This document shows positions 55,201-64,000 of a stretch of 64,000 nucleotides of DNA, one piece after another. Numbering within the stretch: the first letter of the stretch is position 1; each line of letters starts with the position of its first letter. The DNA is taken from contig NC_133220.1 of assembly GCF_040436345.1 (NCBI RefSeq), positions 3,713,423-3,777,422 of the forward strand, given 5' to 3'. The position numbers were made by a program, and so were the translations under genes. The stretch comes from Pagrus major. Taxonomy: Eukaryota; Chordata; Actinopteri; Spariformes; Sparidae. A model generated the notes under the pieces. That model did no database searches and was not told the origin of the DNA. It worked only from the letters and a program-made list of their open reading frames with translations.

Positions 55201-58200
55201 TAACACACACATCCTTAGAACACAACAGGACACAACCACAACACTCAGAACATGTACAGAAAGTAATAAAACGACACATATCTGAACAATAACAGCCTCA
55301 TGAGTGTCTGACATCACACTCCCATGAGTCATTGCGCCACCTCGCCCTCACTGACTGTAGCTGGTGCTGCTCCAGTCACTACAATGTTTTCTGTTTAAAT
55401 GTGAAGCTACAATGTTATTGGCATTGTACATTTTAAATTTTAAATCACTAACGTGTGTTGTTTAAAGGGTTGAGAGTTGAAACCCGCTTCAGAGCCGGTC
55501 CGGAGCCTGCAGCTGTGAGTGTTGTATCCTTTGTTCATTATTATTTATTTAGAAATCATTATTTATTTATGGATTCTATTTCATGATTTACATTCAGATA
55601 GCTTAAATATATCAGATAGATAATATTAAAATACAGAGTAAAAGTAAAGTTATTTCCACACATGATTTCAGTTGAGTTCAGTATGAGATGTTACACATTT
55701 AGACCACAAGGGGGCGCTCGGTCTGTTTAACGTCAGCTGAGAGGAGGTTAAAGTTCGAACCGTAGAAGAAGAAACAGTCGGTTGGAAAACGTTGGAAGTC
55801 AGAGATTGTTTTACTGTTAGTCGTCGTTTTTATTGAACTGTGATCGTCTTTTTCATCAGTAAACACCCGAAAAGACATCGAGAAGTCCTGCTTCGTTTTT
55901 TTCATAGAAGCTGCAACTAGTTCCCACAGTGAGGTCCCATGCGGCGGAGCGGGACAGAGACAAACTGCAGCAGCTGCCGGTGGGACGATGCTACTACTAG
56001 CAGCTGCTAGCAGGCAGGCTAACAGCTGCTAGCAGGCAGGCTAACAGCTGCTAGCAGGCAGCTAACAGCTAACTAGCCTGTGGCTAACAGCTAACTAGCC
56101 TGTGGCTAACAGCTGCTAGCAGGCAGGCTAACAGCTGCTAGCAGGCAGCTAACAGCTAACTAGCCTGTGGCTAACAGCTAACTAGCCTGTGGCTAACAGC
56201 TAACTAGCCTGTGGCTAACAGCTAACTAGCCTGTGGCTAAAGCTGTGTGCAGGTCCCGTGGTATCTGATGTGATGCTAACAGAGAGAAGCTGCTACTGAC
56301 TGTGTGCAGGGCGCAAGAGAGAGAGAGACCCCGGCTCTGATGGCAGAAGAGCCTGTGATTACTCTGAGCAGCGTTTATGGGAATAAATTACAATATAATA
56401 TATTTGAATATACTTTTCTCTTTCTTCTATTCTTCTCTGCATAAGGCTGAAGTGCAGTCATTCATTCTGCCTGGAGAGTCTGCGATCTCAACTTTCCCGC
56501 TCACTTCCGGCGCCTCTGACTCCGCAAACATCTCCCAACATTCCCCGAAATTTCAGAATATCAAAATAACAAAACAATAAAAATCAAAAACTTAATTTTC
56601 ATGTTATTCTGTTTTTGTTTTAAAACAGAATAACAGGCACAAAATGTGGTTTTGTGTTATTCTGTTTTTCCTGTTTTTTCGTTCTGGGTTTAAAAGAGAA
56701 AAACAGAAAAACAAACTTGTTTTTCCGTTTTTTTAATTTGGTTTTGAAACGAAAAAACGAAGGGTTCACGGATTTTTAACTGTGACCTCAGTAATAAACA
56801 CACTTTCATTTACACATTTCAGACAAAGTCGACACAAACTGAACATTATAAAGTTCATAAAAACAGAGTTAGTGGCAGAGCTGCTGTATTAAATTACAAT
56901 ATATGTTTCAGGACTAAGAGTTTCTCTCTCAGTGGACACAGTTTCTCTGATTAATGAACTAAATGAACACATGAATCAAGTGTATGTGCTCATATTGTAG
57001 TCATGTATCATCACAGTTGTACGTCGTCATATCCAACATGAAGAAAATAATGAATGATGTAAATGATCCTTAAAGGTGAATTCAGACTGAACACAAAAGT
57101 TGATTTTATTCCAGTTAATTTAACAGCTGGAGAGTTTTTACAGTGAATGTTTCAGCAGCACAAACATGAACTCCACTTCTTCTTCTTATTTCCATCCAGA
57201 ACACTTTTATCTGCTTTTTCTATTTTAAGTCTCAGAGTTTCTTCAGTTTGAAACAATTTCAACATGAACAGACTTTGACCTGATTACCTGTGTGTTCAGT
57301 CTGAACTCATTATAGGACAATTCAAATTCTTTGAAGACTAAAACGCCACTGACCTGTCAAGCGCACAGCGGTCACAGTAGCAATCTGATGGCTGATCGTC
57401 TCCTGCGTAGCTACACAGCGATAGTTGTCAGTCTTGGTCACAGTAATGTTGACAGTGATGTATGAACGACCTCCTCTTTCTGAGATTTGAGGCTTCTCAG
57501 CATTAAGATCGTTATTATCACTGTCCTTCCACTCTACTGTAGGAAGTGGATCACCATGAGCTTCACACTGCAGCAGCGCCCAGTCATTTGTTACATCAAG
57601 TGTCTTGATATTTGGCTCTGGAGCTGCACCTGTGAACATCATAGAAACAACATATTTAAAAGGATAATTGTATTATAAAAATTATTGGGATTATCTGTAC
57701 AGTGTGCAGAGAAAAACAAGGAACAGAACAATAGAAAAGCACAATATCAGCCTCATTAACATAGTTCAGCACTTTTCAAATATTTTCAACTTCCTTCAGT
57801 TTGAGCTACAATTAAAAAACTGTATTATAAAAAAATTAAAGACTGAATGGTCAAAGGTAAACACACCTGATGTGTCAATGGGTCTCAATCATGTCAGTAA
57901 GAAATATTTTAATTAAGATGCCTGAATGGAAATTAGCCATAGAATTTATTGAAATTCTGCTTGAAAGCCAACAGAAGGTTGTGACACATTAAACTTGTGT
58001 GTTTTTATATATTTTCATAGTTTAATTCTGTCAAACGAGGCTGGACTAAATATTAGAAACACCTCTCAGTATCTCAACACACTACACAGACAATGCAGTT
58101 TAACAGAAACACAAACTACAGTCTCCAAACTGACAATAAGACTGAATCAACATCTCTGAACAGTTTCAACACAATCTGATCATTAAAACCTTCATGAAGA

Positions 58201-61103
58201 TTAATTCCTGGTCTGTTTAATGAGACTGGTGAGTTTTATCTGTGTTACCTGATAAACTGGAATATTGAGTGTTTATAACTTTGAATGTGTTTTTGTCACT
58301 GAGATGATCAAAGCACAATATTTACAGTTTCTATTGACTGTCATTATAAATATAATATAAAGGCAGTTTTTAGTGTAAATCTTTAACACTGACACAAACT
58401 GAACAGATGTTGTTGTCTCCAGATGTGTAACACAGCAGAATGACACACAGAGGTTCAGCTCAACAGATGTGAGTGTGTTGAATGATACTGAGGCCTGTGG
58501 AGCTGATGACAGCCATTTTCTATCAATGAGAGCTGGAGAGTGACGTCATCAGAATCAGGACTCACCTGGGATGTTTTCACCTGTTCTGTCTCTTAAGACT
58601 TGATCTGAAAGGAAAAACAAACACATGTTAGATTGTTTTGAAACAGACAGGTAATACTGTGTAAAAGTCATGTTTCATCTACTATAGACGGCTGAAATTT
58701 CATTGTACAGAGACATAATCTGCAGCGTGTCTCTGATATCTGCATGTTTGATACAGAGGTCATCTCTCCAGATGTGGCTGCAGCTCTGTGGGCTCGAGGC
58801 CCTGCCAGATGTGTATTCTGACCACAACAAAAGTCCATCTGGGACTCTTGAACCAGTCGCAGCAGTAAATGAGCGGACATCTTTAACTGTTTAATGAAAG
58901 CACTCACCAACAACAAGCTCAATGATGAATGTTTGTCTCGGCTGAAGATTTGGAAAAATGCAGCTGTAGATCCCGCTGTCCGCCATCTTTGTTTTTATTA
59001 TCTTTATGGAGGCGTCGCCGTTCTTCAGTTGATCTTGAAAATGTGAGACTCGACCTTTGAACTGCTCATCTTGACCTATGTTGCTGTTATCGGAATGAAT
59101 GCCTGAATTATAAAAGAACACATCCTTCTGACTTTCATCTTTCCTCCAGTCAAAGGTCTGTCTTGTGATGTCCTCCTTGGTGCTGAGCGAACAGGGTAAA
59201 ACAGCATCATCATCTTCTTTCACGACCACTTTGACACCTGGAAGATAAAAACATGTGTTACTCAGTATGTTAACATGCAGAGTCATCAGGAAACAAAGTC
59301 AGATAACAACTTTACACACCACAACAATAACTCAACACCTGTTTCCTCTAACATAATAGTTTTGGTTGTGTCGTGCTTGTACTGACATATTTTAAGTATA
59401 TTTAAAGATGTGGTCTACGATTTGATAGATTGATCATTATTATTAACATTATTTAGATGGTGGTTATGGCCCAATAGTGCGACCTACACAATGTGAAGAG
59501 TAAAAGGAACCAAATAAATCCATTTTCTCTAGCGACTGCAAAACTGAAAAGAAATTGACCAATAGGAGCCATCTGGTCCAAATGGCTCCTATTGGTCAAT
59601 TTTCCCATCCAATCCCCTCGCTCACTCTCCTGCTCCTGGTCACGACTCGTCCCGACCCACTTCCGCATTTGAAACTATGAGGGAAAGTAGAGCGACAGTA
59701 GCAAGTGGCCTCTGCTTGCTCCACCGGCAAAGGCTGAAAGAAAACGCAAGTCTGTCACTGAAAAGGCAGACACAAAGCGGAGATGTGACATAAAGAAGGC
59801 TCAAACCCGAGTAAACATCGGGTCATCGTTTGAACGGTGGCGAAAGCTCTGTGAAGATCTGGACCTGAAAAGCGATGCTGATACAGCGGCGTTTCTGTTG
59901 AACAGGTAATCTTTCGTCTTTATTGTGGATGTTGTGACACAGATAACGTTCATGCTGATGCTCATGACTGTGAAAGCTGCCGTTAGTTTGTTTCTGTTAT
60001 TAGACGCCACCGAAACAATTTCTGTCTCTGCAGTATTGTCAACACTTGTTTACTTGTTCGACGGAGACGTTAGCTTCTATGTTAGCATTGCAAGCTAACA
60101 TTGCTATCACACCAAATCAGCCTATTTATTTGCTCGTGGCAGCTAAATGAAGCAGCAAGTGAAAAGTAAATGAAACCCTCCGCTTCACGTTGGGGTTTCA
60201 TTCATCCTGTCTGGATTTATTTCTCCATAAAAACCTCCTCCCGGTCACTACTCAGCTGTTCTGCTGACCCTCCTCCCGGTCTTGTCCGTTTGTTTTCAAC
60301 GAAGCCTTTGCTAAATCAGGATGATGGATTATCATACAGGCATTACGATGAGTGATTACGGTTTAAGGGCACGTTTGTGTTGCGGTCATGGTGCTAATGA
60401 TGCTAATGACGTTATGCTAGCTTGGCTGTGGAGCTGAGCTGTGGACATTGTAATGACTTACAAGATTTATGTTAGTTTCAACGTGCATTGTTGTAATTTT
60501 CCCTATGAATCCGACATCATTACTCTGCATTCAAAGCTGACGCTATATTTGGTTTCTGCCGGCTTGTTGCTGGAGGGTGTGTGTGTGTGGGGGGGGGATA
60601 GTTTTTCAAATATTTCTCAGACAGTAGCTTTAAGCTGTACAGTATAGTTTATTAGGTTTTTGTTATTGAGCCTTGTGTTTGAATGTTACAAAATGTATTG
60701 AGCTGGAAACTCTTCAGCTTTAAAACACCAGGAGAAGTTGTAGTTTTATTCATGTCAGATCTTGATTTATTGGACTGGATTCAAAGACACAACTAACCAC
60801 CAAACTATCCTGTTCCTCAGCTGCAACACACAGGTTGTTTTTAACTTTGTAATTCAAATATGTTCACTGTACTTTCTAAAGGACATCAGATTAAAGCTTC
60901 ACATGACGCACACACACACACACACGTACACGTACACAAAATACACGCACGCACGCACGCACACTGCTCCACCCACCACATCCGCCCGACCACACACTAA
61001 CTGAATAAACTCGAGCTGCTACGCTTCATCGATTACTTCTATAACTATTATATTAATCATCAATTATTTTTATAATCGACTCGAGTTCAGACAGAAAGTC
61101 AGA

Positions 61104-61141
<38 letters not shown>

Positions 61142-61582
61142 TAGTGATGACGCAACATCACCTCAACAGAAACCTGTGAGTGTCTGCTGCAGGATGGAGA
61201 CGACGCACACGCACACGCACACACACACGCGCGCACACACAGCAGTGATGACGACATCATTACAGAGCATTTCGAGATTAAAACTCAGCATCATCCAGCT
61301 GTAATTCTCCTGTAAACGATCCGATCAATACTACCAATGTGTGCTGATGATCAGGGTACATGTGACGTCACAGCGCGCTGAGCAGGTGTCTTGTACGCAC
61401 TAAAGCAGGAAGCAGCTGATGAACATCCCGCATGTTTCCGCATTGTTCCGCTGCTCAGATGAAACAAAGTGAGAATTAAAGACTGTCAGTGAGTGATGAT
61501 CAGTTTTCTTACCGTCTCCAGCAGCAGACGTTTCTCCAGAGCAGCTCAGCAGACAGAGACACACGAGAGGAAGAAGCTCCAT
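49149..61582 (-). CDS. Butyrophilin/B7-like V-C-C transmembrane receptor
   Basis: Exons on the minus strand: 61513-61582 (signal), 58908-59237 (V), 58566-58604 (linker), 57354-57629 (C1), 52243-52521 (C2), 49395-49520 (transmembrane) and 49149-49213 (tail). They total 1185 nt: 394 aa plus stop, all phase 1. The signal is MELLPLVCLCLLSCSGETSA. The V domain has Cys39, Trp54 and DSGIYSC116. Both C domains have the Cys and Trp pattern (NYRCVAT in C1, NFSCVVT in C2). The hydrophobic span is about residues 337-361, then a basic YRKIRNK stop-transfer. The tail is short, Glu/Ser-rich, ends KESS and has no ITIM. It is a type I surface receptor, in opposite orientation to block B. The two C exons could be alternatives; using both keeps frame. 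Confidence 0.85.
49395..49520 (-). CDS. Minus receptor, transmembrane exon
   Basis: 126 nt, phase 1 to 1. Starts GSSAG, then about 25 residues of Leu/Val/Ala/Ile, then LYRKIRNKLNRAE. GT-AG boundaries (TTTCAG and GTAAGA on the minus strand). Confidence 0.9.
49521..52242 (-). other. Minus receptor intron 5
   Basis: Contains the inverted fish repeat with ACTTCTTCCACCACTGAC near 49870-49985, a related TACTCAAGTACTGAGC stretch near 51390-51540, and retroposon-like tails near 51700-51760 and 52120-52160. No exon recognised. Confidence 0.5.
52243..52521 (-). CDS. Minus receptor, C-type Ig exon 2
   Basis: 279 nt. GAASKPSVTILDQTKDW, LLQCEVVG, VEWRDSSGNILP, NFSCVVTQE. Closer in sequence to the block B C exon than C1 is. 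Donor GTCAGT. Confidence 0.9.
52522..53402 (-). other. Intron part with dispersed fish repeats
   Basis: About 52980-53050 carries the common GGCCACTTTAATAGGAAC motif and 53060-53130 an AT-rich TATATATTG repeat. No exon. Confidence 0.4.
53474..54043 (+). mobile_element. Solo LTR in the foldback left arm
   Basis: 570 bp starting TGTCACAG and ending CCCGTGACA, flanked by the 5-bp duplication GTTTG (53469-53473, 54044-54048). TATAAA at 53947-53952 and AATAAA at 53974-53979 indicate plus orientation. The intact target is visible in the right arm. The TGTCAC/GTGACA ends and 5-bp duplication fit a Ty3/gypsy-type LTR (inference). Confidence 0.8.
54260..56499. other. Foldback interior
   Basis: Partly CpG-rich, with a G-rich patch near 55692 (AAGGGGGCGCTCGG) and the 22-bp minisatellite. 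It may contain captured promoter-like host DNA. No open frame with a recognisable domain. Confidence 0.4.
55995..56242. repeat. 22-bp minisatellite with two interleaved variants
   Basis: Units CTAACAGCTGCTAGCAGGCA(GG) and CTAACAGCTAACTAGCCTGT(GG), both 22 bp with occasional shortening, alternate in blocks about 11 times. Confidence 0.85.
57354..57629 (-). CDS. Minus receptor, C-type Ig exon 1
   Basis: 276 nt. GAAPEPNIKTLDVTNDW, LLQCEAHG, VEWKDSDNND, NYRCVATQE. Acceptor TTCACAG, donor GTCAGT on the minus strand. Confidence 0.9.
58566..58604 (-). CDS. Minus receptor, linker exon
   Basis: 39 nt encoding DQVLRDRTGENIP between CTTTCAG and GTGAGT on the minus strand. Homologous to the 36-nt linkers of blocks A and B. 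Confidence 0.8.
58908..59237 (-). CDS. Minus receptor, V-type Ig exon
   Basis: 330 nt, phase 1 to 1. VLPCSL, FDWRKD, MADSGIYSCIF. Same length and layout as the block A and B V exons. The acceptor is CTTCCAG and the donor GTGAGT on the minus strand. Confidence 0.9.
59552..59602. repeat. Perfect 21-bp-arm hairpin containing two CCAAT motifs
   Basis: Arms 59552-59572 and 59582-59602 are exact reverse complements around a 9-nt loop. Each arm holds GACCAATAGGAGCCAT, so a CCAAT box points in each direction. It lies about 90 bp upstream of the exon-like frame at 59691. Confidence 0.85.
59691..59905 (+). other. Plus-strand exon-like open frame in intron 1 of the minus receptor
   Basis: The frame starts after a TAG and runs to AACAG followed by GTAATC, a possible donor. 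It encodes PPAKAERKRKSVTEKADTKR, then RVNIGSSFERWRKLCEDLDL and KSDADTAAFLLN. I recall RVNIG..F.RWR..K.DA..A.FLL segments in many uncharacterised fish proteins linked with mobile elements; I cannot name the family. No initiating Met in frame. Confidence 0.35.
60905..61245. repeat. CA/CACG microsatellites
   Basis: Three clusters: 60908-60962 (CA then CACG), 61108-61140 (CA), and 61203-61240 (CACG/CA mixture), within intron 1 of the minus receptor. Confidence 0.9.
61513..61582 (-). CDS. Minus receptor exon 1, signal peptide
   Basis: ATG at 61580-61582 (minus). 23 codons plus one base, then GTAAGA. An upstream in-frame Met (61648) would prefix a non-hydrophobic stretch, so the MELLPLVCLC start is preferred. 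Confidence 0.85.
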
Positions 61583-62306
61583 AGTTGTGATGTCCTCTGA
61601 GGACTTCACCACACTGATGGTGTCTCTATATGACGGAGCTTCACACACTCCTCAACACCCTGACTGGTTCATCACAACCTGTTTCTGTTTCTCAGCCTGC
61701 AGGCAGTGAGAGCTGCAACACTTCCGGTACAATCCTTCACAATAAAACGGCAAAAGCGTCATCACCATATATTTACACTATGACTCATGCATACCAGCAA
61801 ATTATGTGTGAATTTGTTGGAAATACAGTTAAAGGACCAGTTCACTTAAACAAAACAGAAACTCAGTCATCATCTCCTCCCTCATGCTGATGTAAAGTCA
61901 GGCGAAGTTTCATAGTCCACAAAACATTTCTGGAGCTTCACTGATGTATTTTATGTTGTGGAACAAAACATACAAATCTCTTGAGCTCATGTGTTAACCA
62001 CAGACGATGTTTCAGGTATTTAACCAAAAGCCCACTGACTTTGAGAAGAGGGGACGAAACATGCAAAAATGCATCATTATGATTAATAACAAAACTTATT
62101 TCTGGGTTTAAAGACTCATTCCTGCAGCACTATGTGGAGGCTGTTCAACAGGGAAGACAACAACTCCCAAGTTCCCACGCTGCTTCACAACACCGTCAAA
62201 CTAAGTCTTTATCTCACTGGTTAGATTGAGAGATTCCTCGCGGCAGAAGTTAATACTGTGTGTTTAAACTCAGTTCAGTTGAACATATTGACACAAAATG
62301 TTGATA
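61583..62306. other. Upstream region of the minus receptor
   Basis: Presumed promoter side. CACTTCCGG near 61719 fits an ETS-type site (inference). The remainder shows no gene. Confidence 0.35.
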
Positions 62307-64000
62307 CATTTGCATTTACATTTACATTTAGGGCATTTAGCAGACGCGTACATTTGTCACAAGAAAGAAAACACAACATATCACCGTTGATAAAGTAGAA
62401 AAGATAGAAAGAATATTTAAGCCCTCTTCTGAGCAAAGTAGCTGCTATTTATCAAGGATACCTTTCATAAGTGCTACGATGTAAGTGCTAGAGTTAGGAA
62501 CATACAAGTGCATATGATGTTTGGGTTTTTTTTGCTTTTTTTTGGGGGGGGATTGGGGGGTGGGGAGGGAGTCATGTCATGCTATGCGGTGTCGAGGTGA
62601 AGTCTGAACAAGTGAGTCTTGAGTCTTTTGCGAAAGATGGCTGTCCTGACATTGGTCGGGAGTTCGTTCCACCACTGAGGTGCCAGAACAGAGAAGAGTC
62701 GGGATTTCGCTGGGCGGTCTTTGTTTGCTCTTGGCGATGGCGGTACCAGCCAGCCAGCTGTTGTAGTAGAGTGAAGTGCTCGCGCAGGGGCGTGTGGTCT
62801 GATCAGTGTTTGGAAGTAGATGGGTGCAGTTCGGTTGACGGCCTTGAAGGCCAGCACCATGGTCTTGAATCTGATGCGGGCCACAACAGGAAGCCAGTGG
62901 AGGTCACAGCGGAGGAGGGGGGTCACATGGTAGAGTTTGGGTAGATTGAAAACAAGTCGCGCTGCAGCATTCTGGATACGTTGCAACGGTTTAGTCGCAG
63001 AGCCTGGGAGTCCAGACAAGAGCGGGTTGCAGTAGTCGAGGCGGGAGATGACCAGCCATTGAACCAGGAGTTGCGTCGCTTCCTTTGTGAGGAAAGACTG
63101 GATCCTGCAGATGTTGTAGAGGGCAAATCTGCAGGATCGGGCCACCGTGGTGATGTTGGGGGTGCAGGATAGTCCATCGTCGAGGATTACACCCAGGTTC
63201 CTCGCAGTCAATGAAGGCGATACCGTGACGTCCTCAACAGTGACTGACAGGTCCAAGTAAGGGCAGTCTTTCCCCCGGGATGAAGAGGGGTTCAGTTTTA
63301 CTAAGGTTGAGCTTGAGATGATGGGCAGTTGTCCAAGCGGAGATGTCTGCCAGACATTCTGAGATGCGCGTGGCAACGTGGGTGTTGGAGGATGGGGGAA
63401 AGGAGAGGAACAGCTGGGTGTCGTCAGCATAACAGTGGTAAGAGAATCCATGTGATGCGATTGCAAAGCCGAGTGATCTAGTGTATAGTGAAAACAGAAG
63501 CGGTCCTAGTACTGAGCCTTGAGGGACACCAGTTTCCAGGGAGCAGGGTTTGGACAAGGAGCCATTCCACATGACCTGAAAGGTTCGTTCTGTCGGGTAT
63601 GATGCGAGCCAGGTTGAAGCAGAGTCAGCGATGCCAAGTTTGGCCAAAGTGGAGAGGAGGATTTGGTGGTTGACTTTGTCAAACGCAGAGGATAAGTCGA
63701 GGAGGATGAGGACTGACGAGTGGGACAAGGCTCTGGCGGCCCGGAGCAACTCAGTCACTGTGAGGAGGGCCGTCTCAGTGGAGTGAGCAGTCCTGAAGCC
63801 TGACTGATTGGGGTCAAGGAGGTCGTTTTGCGAAAGGTAGGAGGACAGTAGGTTGTAGACGGCACGTTCCAGGGTTTTAGAGAGAAATGAGAGAAGAGAT
63901 ACAGGTCTGTAGTTTCGGATGTCAGCCGAGTCTAGAGCGGATTTCTTTAGGAGTGGCTTTACTGTAGTTGTTTTGAAAGGAGCTGGAAAGGAGAGGTGGT
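62307..64000 (-). mobile_element. L2-like non-LTR retrotransposon, 5' end beyond the window
   Basis: On the minus strand the sequence enters from 64000 inside the reverse transcriptase (RNYRPVSLLSFLSKTLERAV; NDLLDPNQSGFR). It continues with LSSAFDKVNHQILLSTL, TGVPQGSVLGPLLFSLY and the catalytic YADDTQLF (frame to 63234). It then changes frame to 63466-62582, which ends KTHLFRLHLDTA. A G-rich run at 62546-62575 and the 3' tail with GCGTCTGCTAAATG (62334-62347) and ATGTAA-type repeats follow. The frame change and the window edge mean this copy is at least partly inactive. Confidence 0.88.

Larger units (their letters stand above)
53403..56775. mobile_element. Foldback element with long inverted arms
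   Basis: The left arm (53403-53473 plus 54049-54255) and right arm (about 56500-56775) are inverted copies of about 277 bp, sharing for example GAAAAACAAGTTTG and CATGAAAATTAAGTTTTTG with few mismatches. The left arm is split by a solo LTR. The 2.2-kb interior has no recognisable transposase. Superfamily unknown; the flanking duplication is unclear. Confidence 0.7.

Noticed and set aside
62579-62944. Plus-strand frame of 121 codons
   Set aside because: It is the shadow of the LINE reverse transcriptase C-terminus on the minus strand.

Overview
This is a stretch of a ray-finned fish genome, most likely a percomorph teleost. The evidence is: exon-intron genes with GT-AG boundaries; butyrophilin/B7-like immunoglobulin (Ig) receptor exons; and typical teleost repeats (Tc1, hAT, an L2-like LINE, a tRNA-type SINE, a class I endogenous retrovirus, a solo LTR, many CA/GT microsatellites). 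There is no bacterial-style gene organisation, no CRISPR array and no rRNA. All gene models were assembled by eye from open frames, splice dinucleotides and consistent phase-1 exon boundaries.

Layout. (1) 1-2.8 kb: repeats, a CpG-rich patch, and a broken relic (block 0) of the Ig family keeping one damaged C-type exon. (2) 4.7-10.9 kb: block A, intact signal-peptide, V-type Ig, 12-codon linker and C-type Ig exons, with no membrane exon. (3) 11.0-42.7 kb: block B, the same exon series, then a transmembrane exon and a long chain of tiny cytoplasmic-tail exons. An 8.2 kb minus-strand endogenous retrovirus (11.5-19.7 kb) sits in its first intron. (4) 29.2-42.7 kb: tandem array in which 0.7-1.6 kb modules each carry one 51-63 nt symmetric phase-1 tail exon followed by a LINE 3'-end fragment. 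(5) 43-47.7 kb: intergenic DNA with LINE ends, microsatellites and a 12-copy 49-bp minisatellite. (6) 47.7-61.6 kb: a complete minus-strand receptor (signal peptide, V, linker, C, C, transmembrane, tail; 394 aa by my splice model), tail-to-tail with block B. A foldback element with a solo LTR in one arm lies in one of its introns. (7) 62.3-64.0 kb: a minus-strand L2-like LINE running off the window.

How it fits together. The three Ig genes are cell-surface receptors of the butyrophilin/B7 type; in such families the V and C domains bind partners on other cells. I cannot assign orthology or a gene symbol. Blocks A and B are recent duplicates: the introns I compared are about 98-99% identical, but the V exons differ at 21 of 330 bases, with 15 amino-acid replacements and only 3 synonymous changes. 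Because A has no membrane exon and all exons are phase 1, A may splice into B to give a V-C-V-C receptor. The strongest candidate for an undescribed system is the block B tail-exon array: duplicated, frame-neutral exons of three sequence types, two with a destroyed acceptor and one with an in-frame stop, which could give many alternative cytoplasmic tails from one receptor.
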